A DNA stretch of 64,000 nt from Alopecurus myosuroides. Its lineage: Eukaryota > Streptophyta > Magnoliopsida > Poales > Poaceae. Location of the stretch: contig CM054062.1 in NCBI GenBank assembly GCA_028641055.1, positions 19,587,639-19,651,638 on the forward strand, read 5' to 3'. Shown piece by piece: positions 1 through 10,535 of the stretch. The notes under the pieces were generated by a model. That model searched no databases. It saw only the letters and a program-made list of their open reading frames with translations, and was not told the origin of the DNA. A program made the translations under genes and the position numbers. Each line of letters opens with the position of its first letter. Positions within the stretch are counted from its first letter, which is position 1.

Positions 1-476
1 AAGGCAGTCTTTATTTGATCAGCAGGGTTGAGAGCTATCTGATGAAAACCAGAGTAGGCATCTATGAAAGACAAAAGCTCACAACCAGCAGTGGAATCGA
101 TCACCTGATCTATGCGGGGTAGCGGAAAGGGATCCTTGGGGCAGGCCTTGTTCAGGTCGGTGTAGTCCACGCACATACGCCACGCGGTATCCGCCTTGGG
201 GTCCTCCTTCTTCTTCACAACCATAACCGGGTTGGCTAACCAGTCCGGATGCAAAACCTCCATGATAAAGTTGCTTATCAGAAACTTGGTGATCTGATCA
301 CCGATAGCTTTCCTCCTCTCATCACCAAAGCGGCGCATCGCCTGCTTCACTGGCTTCGCATCATGCCGCACATGTAGTGAGTGCTCAACCAACTCCCTCG
401 GGACACCCGGAAAATCCTCATTGGACCAGGCAAAGACGTCCCGATTCTCACGGAGGAAGTGGATGAGCTCGCTTTC
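1..476 (-). pseudogene. Gypsy reverse transcriptase, N-terminal part (Tat-A)
   Basis: Reverse transcriptase copies the element RNA into DNA inside the virus-like particle. The minus-strand translation contains the Gypsy RT entry motifs: an ANPVMVVKKK stretch, then WRMCVDYTDLNKACPKDPFP, then LPRIDQVID, then DAYSGFHQI. The catalytic Y/F-x-D-D box lies beyond the window start and cannot be judged. The segment is in the same frame as the protease upstream and is separated from it by a TAG at 477-479. It is a clear RT match, but only partial. Confidence 0.88.
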
Positions 477-1307
477 CTATTTCTCTCCCAAACCGGCGCC
501 AATGATGGCAACACGGTCTGGGAACTCAGGATCAACCTGGACCTTCTTTGTCTCCTGGGACGCCTGGAACGCAGTCCCGTACTGGGAACTCGGCATTCCA
601 GGCGCACCACCTTGCGCTGCTTGCGCCATAGAAACCACCTCATACATCTTCTTCTTCTCGGGAGCAATAACCATGGACTCCGCCAGCTGGGAACCAGCAG
701 AGGCACACTCCATAGACCTCTTGTAATCACCCGAGATGGTGATCACTCCATTGGGACCAGGGATCTTCATCTTCAAGTATGCAGCATGGGTTGAAGCCAT
801 GAACTTGCTAAGAGCAGGCCTACCGAGTAGGGCATGGTATGGGCTCTGGTGGTCAACCACCTCGAATGCCAAGCTCTCAGTGCGGCATTTCTCCCTGGTG
901 CCGAATAGGACGTCTATCCAGACGCGGCCGATTGGAGAGCAAGACACTCCCGGCAAAATGCCATGGAAAGTGGTCCTGCTGGGTAGCAGCATGTTCTCGG
1001 CCATCCCGAGCTTCTCGAGTGTGTCTCTGTACACAATGTTGATGCTGCTGCCGTTGTCGATCAGGACCTTGCTGAATCTCACATTCTTCTGAGTACCCAA
1101 GAAGGTGGGATCCACCACCAAAGCATAGCTACCCGGGTTGGGCATCACCCTAGGATGATCAGCTCTGGACCACGTGATCTCTTGGTTGCACCAGTGCAAG
1201 TAGTGGGGCACAGCAGGAATCACAACATTGACCTCCATCGCGCGCCTCTGCAGAGACTGCTTGTCGGCGGGCTCGGAGGTGAAGATCATGTAGCTCTCGT
1301 GGTGTTC
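477..1307 (-). pseudogene. Gypsy aspartic protease region (Tat-A)
   Basis: This open stretch lies between two in-frame TAG codons (1308-1310 and 477-479). It encodes a retropepsin-type protease, which would cut the gag-pol polyprotein. The active-site motif appears as KVLIDNGSSINI, with D-N-G-S in place of the common D-T/S-G-A/S; this is usual for Tat-type elements as I know them. A flap-like segment and HALLGRPALSKFMA follow, matching the ILGR/LLGR motif at the C-terminal end of the protease. Frame and order agree with gag upstream and RT downstream. The first Met at 1289 is not a real start: the reading continues from the gag frame. Confidence 0.82.
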
Positions 1308-1362
1308 CTAGTACTGGTTGCGGTCTCCACCACCATTTTTTCCATTGTTGTTGTTACCTTGG

Positions 1363-1400
<38 letters not shown>

Positions 1401-2063
1401 CCTGTTGTTGTTGCGGGTGTAGAAGTTGCGGTTGCGGTCGTTGTTGTTGTAGTTGCGGTAGCCGTCGTTGTTGAAGTAGCGGTTGGCTCCTAAAGCCACC
1501 TGGTTCACATTCTCTCTTCTCGGGAAAGCTGCAGGCCTGGGAGCAGGTGCCCGAGTAGGCTGCACATTGGCATTCGCAGCTGGCAGAGGAGGAGGAGGGG
1601 GCATGCCCTCATTCTTGATCTGTTCCCACCAGCTGCACTGCCGAGTAGTGTGGTTGGCTGGCCTGGCCGGATGCCGAGTGTGGAAGCTGCACGGCCCATC
1701 CCTCATGCTCCCAAAGACAAAGTTCGGAGCGGGATCCGGGTTGCCACTACCCTGCTGGGGAGCATTGTACGGCTTCTTGATGCCTTGGCCCTGATTCTGG
1801 TTTTGCCCGTACTGGGCTCCAGCAGTTTTTTGCCTTTGGCTACTCCCAGCAGCCGTAGTCACATCATTCACCTCCTCGGGATCATACCGAGTATCAATCC
1901 GGTCACCTCTGCGCTTGTTGCGGAAATCATTGCCCTTGTTGCTGTTGTAGTTCCTTCTCGGCTCAGGAGAGTCCATCAGAGGCTGAGTTGGGTCGCCGAG
2001 TGCATACATGTCCGCGATCTTGATGGTCTCAGCAAGAGTACTCGGCATCTCGCGCTGCAGCTT
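1308..2063 (-). pseudogene. Gag C-terminal, nucleocapsid-like region (Tat-A)
   Basis: This is the in-frame continuation of gag after the TAG at 2064-2066. It opens with MPSTLAETIKIADMYALGDP, the usual C-terminal part of a plant Gypsy gag. A Cys-His segment (C-x2-H ... H-x5-C type, around CSFHTRHPARPANHTTRQC) may be the nucleic-acid-binding knuckle of the nucleocapsid. The end is a long Asn-rich linker encoded by a GTT/AAC triplet run. It stops at a TAG (1308-1310) directly before the protease. Confidence 0.75.
1345..1413. repeat. GTT/AAC trinucleotide run
   Basis: An almost pure TTG/GTT run with a few interruptions. On the minus strand it codes for an Asn tract in the gag linker of Tat-A, so it is a coding microsatellite of a retroelement. 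Confidence 0.9.
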
Positions 2064-3674
2064 CTACCACAACATGCTGCCATGCCTGCAGCCCTGCGCG
2101 AACCAAGTAATGGCTTGGGCCTCATTCACACCTTCACAGGTGTTCCTCAAGGTGCTCCACCGAGTAAGATACTCGCGGTCGGTCTCATCTTCCCGCTGCT
2201 TGCAAGCGGACAACTGCTGCGGCCTATTCGGCCTCTTGTAGGTGCTGGTGAAGTTGCTGATGAAGGCCTCCGAGAAGTCCAGCCAGCAATTGATACTGTC
2301 CTTGGGCAGGTTGTTGAGCCAAGTCCGAGCTGGACCCTCTAGCATCTGCGGAACATACCGCACAACCCATCTCCGGTTGCCGCCTGCAATATGCACGGCT
2401 GTGACATAGTCACTCAACCAGTCCTCTGGCTTGGTGCTGCCATTGTAGCACTTGGTTCCCCTGGCCAGCTGAAAGTGGTTCACGGATGGCTCGTTCATGA
2501 TGCGAGGGCCAAAGCATTCTGGGCCGGGCGGCCCCTTGTTCTCGAGTTGCGCGAACAGATTAATCCGGTCCAGCTTGTACCTTGCATCACTGGGCTCCAA
2601 CATGCGGTCACCCAGACGATCAGCAACATTCCTTGGGTCAGCATAGCCGGCTAGCCCCATCGCCGAGTAGCCATCATCATATCTGTTCTCCTGCACAAAA
2701 GCAGGTTGCACCACAGGGTTGGCTGCTGGCGCAGCCGCACGCGGCTGTGCTGCAGCTGGCTGCTGCGTCCTCTGCCGAGTAGGCTGAGCAGCAGGACGCC
2801 GAGAAGGGCCCTCGTTGCCTCCATCTTTCCTCTTACTGTGAGCTTTATGGTCTTGATAGCCTGCTCCTGCAGAGTTGTGTTTCTGACCGGATTCTCGCGG
2901 CACAGCGTGCTGTTTTGCGGCGAGAACCGGGTCGTACACCTGCATCTGTCTACTCTTCCCAGAGTGCACACTCTGGTCCCTCTCGCGGTTGGGAAGCGGC
3001 GATGACGCCTGGTCATGAGATCCCGCTACACGCGAGTGCACAATCTGAGAAGCACCAGCACCCGGATTGGCTTTCCGGAACTCCTCATTCTGCCTAGCAG
3101 CTTCTAGCACTAACTCATTGAGCCTCTCCTGGTGCCTAGCGCGCGCGTCGCCAGCAAGATTTGGCAACTCAGCAGCTACGGCCTCTGCAGCTCTAAGTGT
3201 TTTGGCGGGGGTGCTGTATCTGGGCCTGGTAGCAGTGTTTACAGTGGCAGACTGGCTAGGAGCCTCACCAACTACTGCCATATCGGCGCCTAAGTTGCGA
3301 CGAGTAGCACCTACTTTGCTAGGCTTCCTAACAACAGGAGTAAAGCCATGGGCCTTGTTGTACTCGTTCTGGTCTAGGCTAAACTCGAGCCTAACCTTCT
3401 CCAACTCCAGGTGCTCAGCGAGCAGCTCTTGACGCTGCCGGTCGAGCTGCGCCCTCATGGTCATGAGATCGAGCTCGGTGGGAGGTGGCATGCCCATCCG
3501 CACGGCGGATGCCGGTATCGTCGGTGTTGTGGAAATAGGGATGTTTGAGTCCTTCTCGTAGGGCTTGTGGACCCTCTGGGCACCACTTGGGCCAGCAGGT
3601 TCCTCGATGACCCCCGCGGCAGCTGCCGCGCCCTTCCCGGCATCGGTAGCCGGGCCGGTCACCATCACCTCCAC
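2064..3674 (-). pseudogene. Gag polyprotein (Tat-A)
   Basis: A 536-residue reading frame. The C-terminal third has the retrotransposon gag (capsid) signature: KPEDWLSDYVTAV, then a Trp-Leu-Asn-Asn-Leu-Pro segment after LEGPARTW, then a SEAFISNFTSTY helix and the CKQREDETDREYLTRW motif. The N-terminal two thirds is Ala/Arg/Gln-rich and low in complexity, with a short coiled-coil-like stretch near residues 70-105 (LDRQRQELLAEHLELEKVRLE). The frame ends at TAG 2064-2066 in the middle of the conserved gag block, so this is a nonsense mutation and not the natural end. The Met at 3674 is the first plausible start after the leader, but a start further upstream is possible. Confidence 0.85.
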
Positions 3675-3969
3675 GCTGTCCGCAGAGCAGCCAGTTGGCC
3701 TTCCGGGGCAGCGAGCACAGCAGGAGGATCCTCCGCGACCAGCACCTCCTCTGGGAACTCGCGGATGACGGCGGTGGCGACGTAGACGAGGTGTGAGCCG
3801 AAGGAGAGCACCGAGCCGCCTGCCGGCATGGGCCTCCCGCCAAAATCTCTGGCGTTGTCGGTGACGAAGTCGAAGGAGCCGAATCTGTGGACAAGGCCAC
3901 AGACCATGCGCTCCCCAGTAGCAGAAATGAGTCTCGTCCGAACATGGACTCCAGCCAGCGCCTCTGTCT
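3675..3969 (-). other. Tat-A untranslated leader between primer site and gag
   Basis: About 295 bases between the primer-binding site and the first gag Met. Several overlapping short frames run on both strands because the region is GC-rich. I see no conserved domain and treat it as leader. Confidence 0.55.
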
Positions 3970-3989
3970 GCCCCACGGTGGGCGCCAAC
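3970..3989 (-). other. Primer-binding site of Tat-A
   Basis: On the minus strand, directly after the LTR end, the sequence reads TTGGCGCCCACCGTGGGG. This is the typical tRNA-primer complement next to a plant Gypsy 5' LTR. I do not assign the tRNA species. Confidence 0.8.
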
Positions 3990-4866
3990 TGTCGTGGTGG
4001 TATCACGGCAGATGCCATAGGATGGCTAATGTTGGGGCCGATGGACGCTGGAGGTGCTCGGGGAGGGATCACACGGCGAGTAGCCGCGTGTGGAATGTCT
4101 CAAGCACTGCAAACAACAAGATTTTACCCAGGTTCAGGGCCCTCGTGTGGAGGTAACACTCCTACTCCTGCCTCTCTCTTTATATGGGTGTTTACCGAGT
4201 AGCCACAGTACAGTATAGGCCTTCAGCCGAGTAGCCACTCTTTTCTCTAGTTCTCTCTGTGTGAAGTGAAGCAATCCAGAGTGTCGACCCTCGCACAGGA
4301 GGGGGCAGGACACCTTATATACTGGTGCCCAGCCGAATAGAATAAGACTAAAAGGTACAGCTGATAGGACAGGAGCACTGCAGAACAGAGCACGCTTCCG
4401 GCTTCCCGCTGACGCGTGCACCGTAAGTCGTCGCGCCGTTCGGAGATGGGACCTGTCCACCCTTGTCAGTGAGATAGGGTAGGCCCCTAGCCCTGTCCTG
4501 TCCCCTCTGTCAGTGACAGGACTTGACAGGCGCCTACCGCACTGTAGCCACGCCGTAGCGCAGATAATCACGCGCTCCGTAAGTTGAACCGCACGCCGGT
4601 ACGGACGCAGGATACGCGGGATCCCTTGTCAGAACGGCTCCATTGACTTCTGGCCCGAGTAGGAAACCACTCCCTCTACTCGGACCAGCTCCTCTACTCG
4701 GAGGAACATAACTTCCTTGATTCTTCCTTCTGGCCATTGGTGGGTACGACCGGATAGCAGCCTACCGGGTAGCAAGTACCGGGTAGCCAGCTTACTCAGT
4801 CAAACAACCATCTTGACCTTGCCTTTAGCACCTGCCTTACCCCTACTCGGGGGTAACCCCCTGACA
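3990..4866 (-). repeat. 5' LTR of Tat-A (877 bp)
   Basis: On the minus strand the LTR runs from TGTCAGGGGG (4866) to CCACCACGACA (3990). The ends form a short inverted repeat, TGTC...GACA. The inner end adjoins the primer site. The outer end adjoins a sequence homologous to 22330 onward, which fixes the boundary. The adjacent ATAAC at 4867-4871 is the expected target duplication; its partner would be outside the window. Confidence 0.85.
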
Positions 4867-5629
4867 ATAACATACACATGAAAGAACATGATAGAATTAT
4901 AATCATTGGACATAGCATTCAATATTCATCAGATCCCAGCAAACACAACATGAAGCATTACAATAAGATGATCTTGATCATGTTAGGCAGCTCACAATAT
5001 CTAAACATGAGGGATAAAGAGGATAAGACAACCATCTAGCTATTGCTATGGACCCGAAGTCTAGGGATGAACTACTCATGCATCACTCCGGAGGCAGGCA
5101 TGGTGATGTAGAGCCCTCCGGTGATGATTCCCCCTCTCAGGAGGGTGCCGGGGGGAGCTCCAAAACCCTCCTGAACTAGGGTTGACGATCACGGCGGCTG
5201 CGGATGGTTTTGGTGGAAAAGGCTCGGGTCTTTAGGATCAACCCGAGGAGAGGTATAAATAGGCGAGAGGGAACGTCGGTGGGCGTCCAGGGGGACCACA
5301 CCACCCCTGGGCGCGACCAGAGGGGGCGCACCGCCCTATGGTGTGGGGCCTTTGAGGCCCCCTTCGACTCCGAGTACCCTCCGGACTCCATGTATGTGAC
5401 AGATTTCTAAGACGTCTTGGATTTGTTTCATCCAATTCCGAGAATATTTCCAGAACAACTTTTATGAAACCAAAAACAGCAGAAAACATGAACTGGCTCT
5501 GTGGCATCTTGTCAATAGATTAGTCCCAGAAAATCCTTAAAATGTCATAAAGTGTATAAGAAACATGTAGCATATGGCATGAAAACAACATGGAACATCA
5601 GAAATTATGAATACTTTTGAGACGTATCA
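4867..5629 (-). repeat. Antisense Athila-type Gypsy LTR, interrupted by Tat-A
   Basis: On the minus strand it begins at 5629 with TGATACGTCTCAAA, a terminus typical of abundant Triticeae Athila-type LTRs. It runs to 4867, where Tat-A interrupts it. Its sequence parallels 22330-23048 along its whole length, including the motifs CATAGCATTCAATATTCATC and CTCCGGAGGCAGGCAT. On the far side of 5629 there is no purine tract, so this is probably a 5' LTR or a solo LTR. The family name is left open (Sabrina/WHAM-like is possible). Confidence 0.75.
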
Positions 5630-6127
5630 GTGGGGAAGGGATCCCTTTAGACCTCATTTCCCTCCCACCAGCCCTAGTTTCTCCTCCATGAAACCACCGC
5701 CACCACCTTTTCCGCCGCCGGGAGACTCCTCCTCGCCGCTGGGGGGCCCTTGCACCTCTCCCCTTCCTCGATCCATGCCATGGACACCGGTATGACTCTT
5801 CATCTCTCCCATGTAGTTGATAGAAGGATATGCACTAGGAGCCTTAATTTCATTGGTGTTCTTATGTAGAAGGGTAGTTGTGGTTCTTGTAAAAACCCAT
5901 GACTCTAGATTGCGACCAATAGGGAAAATCCTTGTCTATTTTGGTTGGTCTCATGTTTGTGTACCACTACTCATCAGAGATTCTCCCCTCTACTCTCTTT
6001 CTCAGTTCCTTTGATTCGTACTAATATAAGCATTGGTATCTCATTTCTTCATGCTTCCTCCTTAATTCTCTTCACAAATGCAAGTGGCTTCTAGGGAGGT
6101 TGTGTAAATCGGACCACACCTCGAAAG
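5630..6127 (+). other. Noncoding part of an old retroelement relic
   Basis: Between the antisense LTR and the gag relic. It holds a proline-rich, CT-rich stretch (5640-5790) and otherwise AT-rich sequence without domains. It resembles an untranslated leader of the following gag relic, but I cannot define the 5' LTR. Confidence 0.4.
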
Positions 6128-6787
6128 ATGCCTCGGGTTGATGAGATTGAAGGAACTCTTGACCCTTCAAAGACGAAGGGCAAGCCAAGATTTCCTGCTC
6201 CTGAGAAGACTCTTGCCAACAAGGAAAACACTGCCTCCCAAGTGTCTGGTGTTGTGTTTCTTGCCACCCGCTGGAAAATCCGTACATTATTAAGCGATGC
6301 AAGTTAATGCCTCAGTTTTGTGGGAGAGATACTCGCTTCCGCACCATCTTTCTAGCTTAGATTTACAAGGAGATTCTCATGAGGAAAGCCAAGGACAATG
6401 TGGCCACTCAACATGTCATTTTCCTTGATCACATGGAGAGGAATATCAAGTACTTCAGATAGGCTCTTTCTATTTGTGATGCCTTCGGTCTTCATCCTAT
6501 TATGGAGCTGCTGCAAGACTATGATGAGGGCCTTATGTGTGAGTTCCTTGCCACCATTCACCTTGGGAATGAGACGGTTTGTCATATCATATGGATGACC
6601 AAGGGTGAGAAGTTTGAGCTCAAATGGAGTGAAATGGGGGACCTCATTAGTTATCCGGATCATGGTCCTTTTTGTGATGGTCCGGAGTATGAAAAATCTT
6701 GGTTCCATGTTCATGCCGCTTCCAAGTCCATCAACAAAGATGAACTCGGGCCTCTCTACTCTTGTAAGAAATATGCTATTGGGTTCT
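6128..6787 (+). pseudogene. Athila-type gag/ORF1 relic
   Basis: Reading from ATG 6128 gives a 59-residue frame (MPRVDEIEGTLDPSKTKGKP...) ending at TAA 6305-6307. The plus-strand translation then continues in another frame with stops. It includes LHPIMELLQDYDEGLMCEFLATIHLGNE, which resembles the block common in Athila ORF1-type gag of grasses (a Leu-His-Pro-Leu-Met-Glu segment, then a Phe-x-Ala-Thr-(V/I)-His segment). The likeness continues to KDELGPLY near 6760. The relic is cut at 6788 by the start of the antisense LTR. The identification is by pattern only. Confidence 0.5.
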
Positions 6788-7501
6788 TGATGCACGTAGA
6801 TGTATGCTCATTGGGAGACCCCAAGAGGAAGGTATGAAGAGCACAACAGCAAGTTTTCCCTCAGAAAAAACCAAGGTTTAATCGACCAGTAGGACAAAGA
6901 AATCACTTTTGAAGGTTGATGACAACTGATGTTGGCAGGGCGCACTACCAGGCTCAGCAGCAACATGGAATCTGCACAACACATTCACGATACTTTGACC
7001 CAACGAAACAGTGAGGTTGTCAATCTCATTGGTTTTGCTAACACAAAGGATTAGATGTATAGTGTGTAAAATTGTACTTGTTTGCAGTAAATGAAAAGAG
7101 AACAGTGATGGCAGTAAAGAAAACAGTGATTGCAGTGGTTGTATTATCAGTGTAAAAGAATGGACCGGCGTCCACAGTTCACTAGTGGTGTCTCTCCATA
7201 AAAGATAGATAACATGCTGGTTGAACAAATTACAGCTCGGCAATTGACAGATATAAAGGCTGCACCATAGTGCATATGCATGACATGATGATTACTATGT
7301 GAGTCATGCGGAATAATCCACCCTCAGAGTATCATCCAATCAAACGTCAGGTATTAAGTTGCAAGCAACAGATTATTGCCTTAAGTAAAGTGTGTAATGT
7401 ATACAATGAAAACATTGTTTTTTTTCTCCCCAATGGCAACAACACATCCCCCATCCGTTACGTTTTCGTGACTCGAGAGTGAATGAAAGGGAGGCTTGAA
7501 C
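6788..7501 (-). repeat. Antisense Gypsy 3' LTR, left piece
   Basis: On the minus strand this is the terminal half of an LTR that ends at 6788 with TGCATCA. It continues on the other side of the Copia array at 22241-23048. The two pieces total about 1.5 kb and share the TGAAC target duplication of the Copia insertion. The ends are TGATATG...CATCA. The gag relic at its left is truncated exactly at this boundary, with GTTCT (6783-6787) as the possible target duplication. Confidence 0.72.
7497..7501. repeat. Target-site duplication TGAAC (left of Copia array)
   Basis: The five bases TGAAC precede LTR1 and are found again at 22241-22245 directly after LTR3. Confidence 0.92.
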
Positions 7502-8831
7502 TGTTGGGAATATGCCCTAGAGGCAATCATAGATGATGTAATTCCCAATGTATTCATAAAGTTATTAAGTTGTCCTTGTTTTGAACATCTGATATATGTC
7601 ATTGAATATGTGATTCGATTGTGGAACTATATATTCATGTTGTTCATACTAGATTGTCCTTGGTCATTTAGGTTGTACTGGACACACACCCTAGACTAAT
7701 GTGAGTGTTGGCTGATGACACGGTTCCACTTGTCATGGGCATGGTGATGCCATTCCAACGTTCACGGACTTGGCTAAAGAGTTTAGCAAGTCGGACTGAC
7801 CCACATTGAGATGCAACGATCAAGTCGTCATTTGCATGTCTCAATCAATGTAATCCTCAGACCTGAGGTTGTCGCACAATCCGAGTTGTGGATCACCGAC
7901 TTAGGTTCTGTCAAACATTGTTCTGTGACAAGGCAACTATAAAGGCAGAGTTCGGGTCGAATGAGAAGCAAGCTGCGTAATGTGGATAATCAAGATGGGA
8001 TTTTGCCCCTCCGAATGGAGAGATATTCTCTGGGCCCTCTCGAGTGATATGATTCAGGAAGCATGGCCATGCGCGACTCAGTTAAGTGTTAACTTTGTCG
8101 GTTGACTAAGAGTTAGTCAGATGAATCACATGTCACAGATCGAGAAGAGAGTTGAGCTATTTAAGGGATGACGATAAATCGCCTATAGCTCGACAAGGTA
8201 TATCGTGAGGCAAAAGGGACTAAGATGAATATCACATTGAAAGGTATGTCGTCATGACTCAATGGAACTTGGGAGTCGGCACGTTTTGCTAGGAGCCGCT
8301 ACCGATTGATCGATTGAGAGTAGGACTCCAATCGTGTCCAAGTCGCCATGAGCCTGCAGGGTCGCACACTTAAGAGCGGGATCAAGTATTGGTCGGGTTG
8401 GACCCGAACCGGAAATGGACTGGTTTTGTGAGTCGGACTCACAGAGGGAATGGGCCACAAGTGTTGTGAAGCCCATCACCATACGCTATATAAAGAGGGG
8501 CGCAGGTTGCCCAGCGGGCACGTTAGTCCACTCTCCCATGCGTTGGGAACCCTAGCCCCACTCAGTCCAGCCGCCGCACCGGACCTAGCAGTCCGCCGTC
8601 GGAGCTCCTCCTCGTACGTGTGGATACCGGCAGAGGTGCTGTACGTTCAGCACTTCGACGTTCGAGGGATTGGATCGGCCGGACCGGATCGTGGGACTGC
8701 ACTGCCCCGACGCGCTGCATCGATAATCCGCACCTGCGCGTCTAGTGGTAATACTCGTGGCCTTCTACCTCGGCTAGATCTTTGAAGCATCGCGTAGGAA
8801 AAGTTTTTGTTTATCTCTACGCGTTCCAACA
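7502..8831 (+). repeat. Copia LTR1 (1330 bp)
   Basis: Starts TGTTGGGAATATGCCC and ends CGCGTTCCAACA, giving a TGTTGG...CCAACA inverted repeat. A primer site follows directly. About four differences from LTR2 were noticed by eye (for example A/G in GTTGTACTGG, C/T in ATCCTCAGACC, T/G in GCGGGATCAAG, T/G in GATCTTTGAAG). Confidence 0.95.
8487..8494 (+). promoter_or_regulatory. TATA box in Copia LTR1
   Basis: TATATAAA at offset 985 of the LTR, followed by a GC-rich transcribed part. The same motif is at the same offset in LTR2 and LTR3. Confidence 0.7.
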
Positions 8832-8832
8832 G

Positions 8833-8844
8833 TGGTATCAGAGC
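8833..8844 (+). other. Primer-binding site, Copia copy 1
   Basis: TGGTATCAGAGC, complementary to the 3' end of plant initiator methionine tRNA, one base after LTR1. Confidence 0.92.
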
Positions 8845-10229
8845 GGTAGCCTCTGGTATTAGGCCCGAGATCCGTACATATGTGATATGTAGTTAGCGTT
8901 AGATGTGATCTAATTGCTGTTTTGGTGGTCGTTCTATGAGATAGATCGGTTTTGTATAAGGTTGATTGGATCAATCGTACTCGGGGTTAATGGATGATTA
9001 GGTTTCCGTGATCATACTGCTAGGGCCGTGAAACAACTTACCCTTACCGGTCGGTTTCCGCCATCGGGGTATACCGTGACACATAAATCCAGTTGCGGTG
9101 ATCGAAGATCAAAGAGTTTGGTCGAATCGGAATACGGATCAGATTCGGGTAAAATCGTTTTATCCGATGAAGAAATCCATGATCGGAATGCAGATGAGAT
9201 CTGCGTTTTCCGAAATCGTCGGGCGCTGCCCGCACCCGCGAGGGGCGCTGCCCCTTCGATCCCCGCCCGCTATCCGGATAGCGGGACCGCCGGCTTCGCC
9301 CTGTCGTAGCGCCTTAGATGTCGTTGCGAGTTTCACAACGCCGGTAGATATCGTATCTATGCATAACTTGTTTTTGCAGGAAGTTGTGAATGGTATGGCT
9401 TATGTGCATGTGATGTGTGTAATCCATACATGATCTGCGTATCATGTTTATGTCAGCCGGCTGGAGCCTAGGTGCTGTCATTTTATTGTATACCGGACTG
9501 CGTGTCGGATTCTCTATGTAAATTTTGATTTACTAGCTAGTGTAGCTTGTTGGAGAACCCGGAAGGCATGCAAGTCGATGTACAAGTCGGCTACATGGAG
9601 CAAGATGGCACGTGACAAGAGTTGGCATGAGCCGACTTGCAAGCTTCGTGGAGATGGAGATCACCATGAAGAGAGCCATACCATTTCACATTATAATTGC
9701 TTTATTTGTGTTATTGTTATGTCTCTATTTACCTCTATTTAGATAGTTGGTAGATTCTTTAATCCCTCAAAGAAGGTCTAGTCGGTCGCCCCGCCAGTGC
9801 TGCACCATCACAAGTCGGACATTCTTGGTAGTGGGCTCATAAAATTGAGGTGCTACCAATTCTTTCCGGTTAGGTGGGTTTGAGTCGGACTCTTACAAGC
9901 AGAAGCACTTGGTAATCTAGACGAGTCCATCACAACGGTTGTGGGGCTCGGGGCGAGATAGGTTGGGAGCCGGGGCATGTGATGTCACCCAACTAACAGG
10001 AGTCGTATTGGATACGATTGGCAAGGTGTTGCCTACCTAGATCACTTGACGGCTAGCGGTGATGCTAAAGCTCACTAGTCGGCTTGCTTATTTAGGATCT
10101 TGAATCACTTAGCAACCATCGGAGGGATGTTGGTTCTAGTGGGAGCATAAGTATTAAAGCGTTTAATATGCCTGCTCTTTTATGAATACATGTCTTAAGT
10201 GTTTTTTGCGTATTTTCTGTTGTAGATCA
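8845..10229 (+). other. Copia leader, copy 1 (about 1.4 kb untranslated)
   Basis: Between primer site and gag ATG. No domain is visible. The small frames here are not conserved proteins. It contains a hairpin cluster near 9225-9295 and two pyrimidine-rich tracts ending in CAG or TAG (near 9378 and directly before the gag ATG). The latter would suit 3' splice sites of a spliced leader, but no donor can be assigned from sequence alone. Confidence 0.6.
9266..9285. repeat. 20-bp perfect palindrome in Copia leader, copy 1
   Basis: CCCGCTATCC followed by its exact reverse complement, GGATAGCGGG. It is preceded by two smaller hairpins of the type GGGGC-GCT-GCCCC. It is conserved in copy 2 at 15971-15990. 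Confidence 0.9.
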
Positions 10230-10535
10230 ATGGCACCTAGCAACCTTCCTCAGTTGTCCATGTTTGTGTTGAGGTCAATCCTAGAGAAAGATAAGCTTAA
10301 TGGAACTAATTTCACCAACTGGTATCGTAATCTGAGGATAGTCCTCAAGCATGACAAGAAAGAACATGTTCTAGAAACTCCACTTCCAGATGAGCCTGAT
10401 GACGATGCGACTGTCGCTGTCATGAATGCCTACCGTAAGGCTAGAGATGAGTCTACGGAAATCAGCTGTCTTATGCTTGCACACATGGAACCGGACTTGC
10501 AGCAGCAGTTCGAGAATGTGAGGCCTACGATATGA
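10230..10535 (+). pseudogene. Copia gag, N-terminal piece (copy 1)
   Basis: Starts at ATG 10230 (MAPSNLPQLSMF), just after a pyrimidine-rich TTGTAG. The same frame is open upstream to 10182, but the ATG at 10230 fits the usual Copia gag start. It contains the LNGTNFTNWYRNL block of the UBN2/Copia gag family. It ends at a TGA inside the conserved block because of a one-base frameshift near 10515-10525. The next frame (10532 onward) continues the same protein. The identical frameshift is present in copy 2. Confidence 0.85.

Larger units (their letters stand above)
1..4866 (-). mobile_element. Ty3/Gypsy element, Tat-type (Tat-A), 5' part only
   Basis: Reading on the minus strand from 4866 down: an 877-bp 5' LTR, a primer-binding site, gag, a nucleocapsid-like linker, protease and the first part of reverse transcriptase. 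The rest of pol and the 3' LTR lie outside the window. The order protease then RT, and the gag and RT wording, are those of Gypsy elements. The similarity of the LTR ends and RT to the second element at 45891-57001 puts both in the Tat lineage, which is an inference. The coding part carries three in-frame TAG codons, so this copy is defective. It interrupts an antisense Athila-type LTR at 4867. Confidence 0.9.

Noticed and set aside
1155..1493. Open frame with a long Val run on the plus strand
   Set aside because: It is the other strand of the GTT run in the Tat-A gag; pure low complexity.
6352..6795. 147-residue minus-strand frame
   Set aside because: It is the reverse strand of the Athila-type gag relic; the plus strand carries the recognisable motifs.
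8450..8785. Frame of 111-115 residues in each Copia LTR
   Set aside because: It covers the TATA box and transcribed part of the LTR and is present three times because of the LTR copies; no protein family is recognised.
9028..9433. Two leader frames of 93 and 111 residues, repeated in copy 2
   Set aside because: They lie between primer site and gag, have no domain, and repeat only because the internal region is duplicated.
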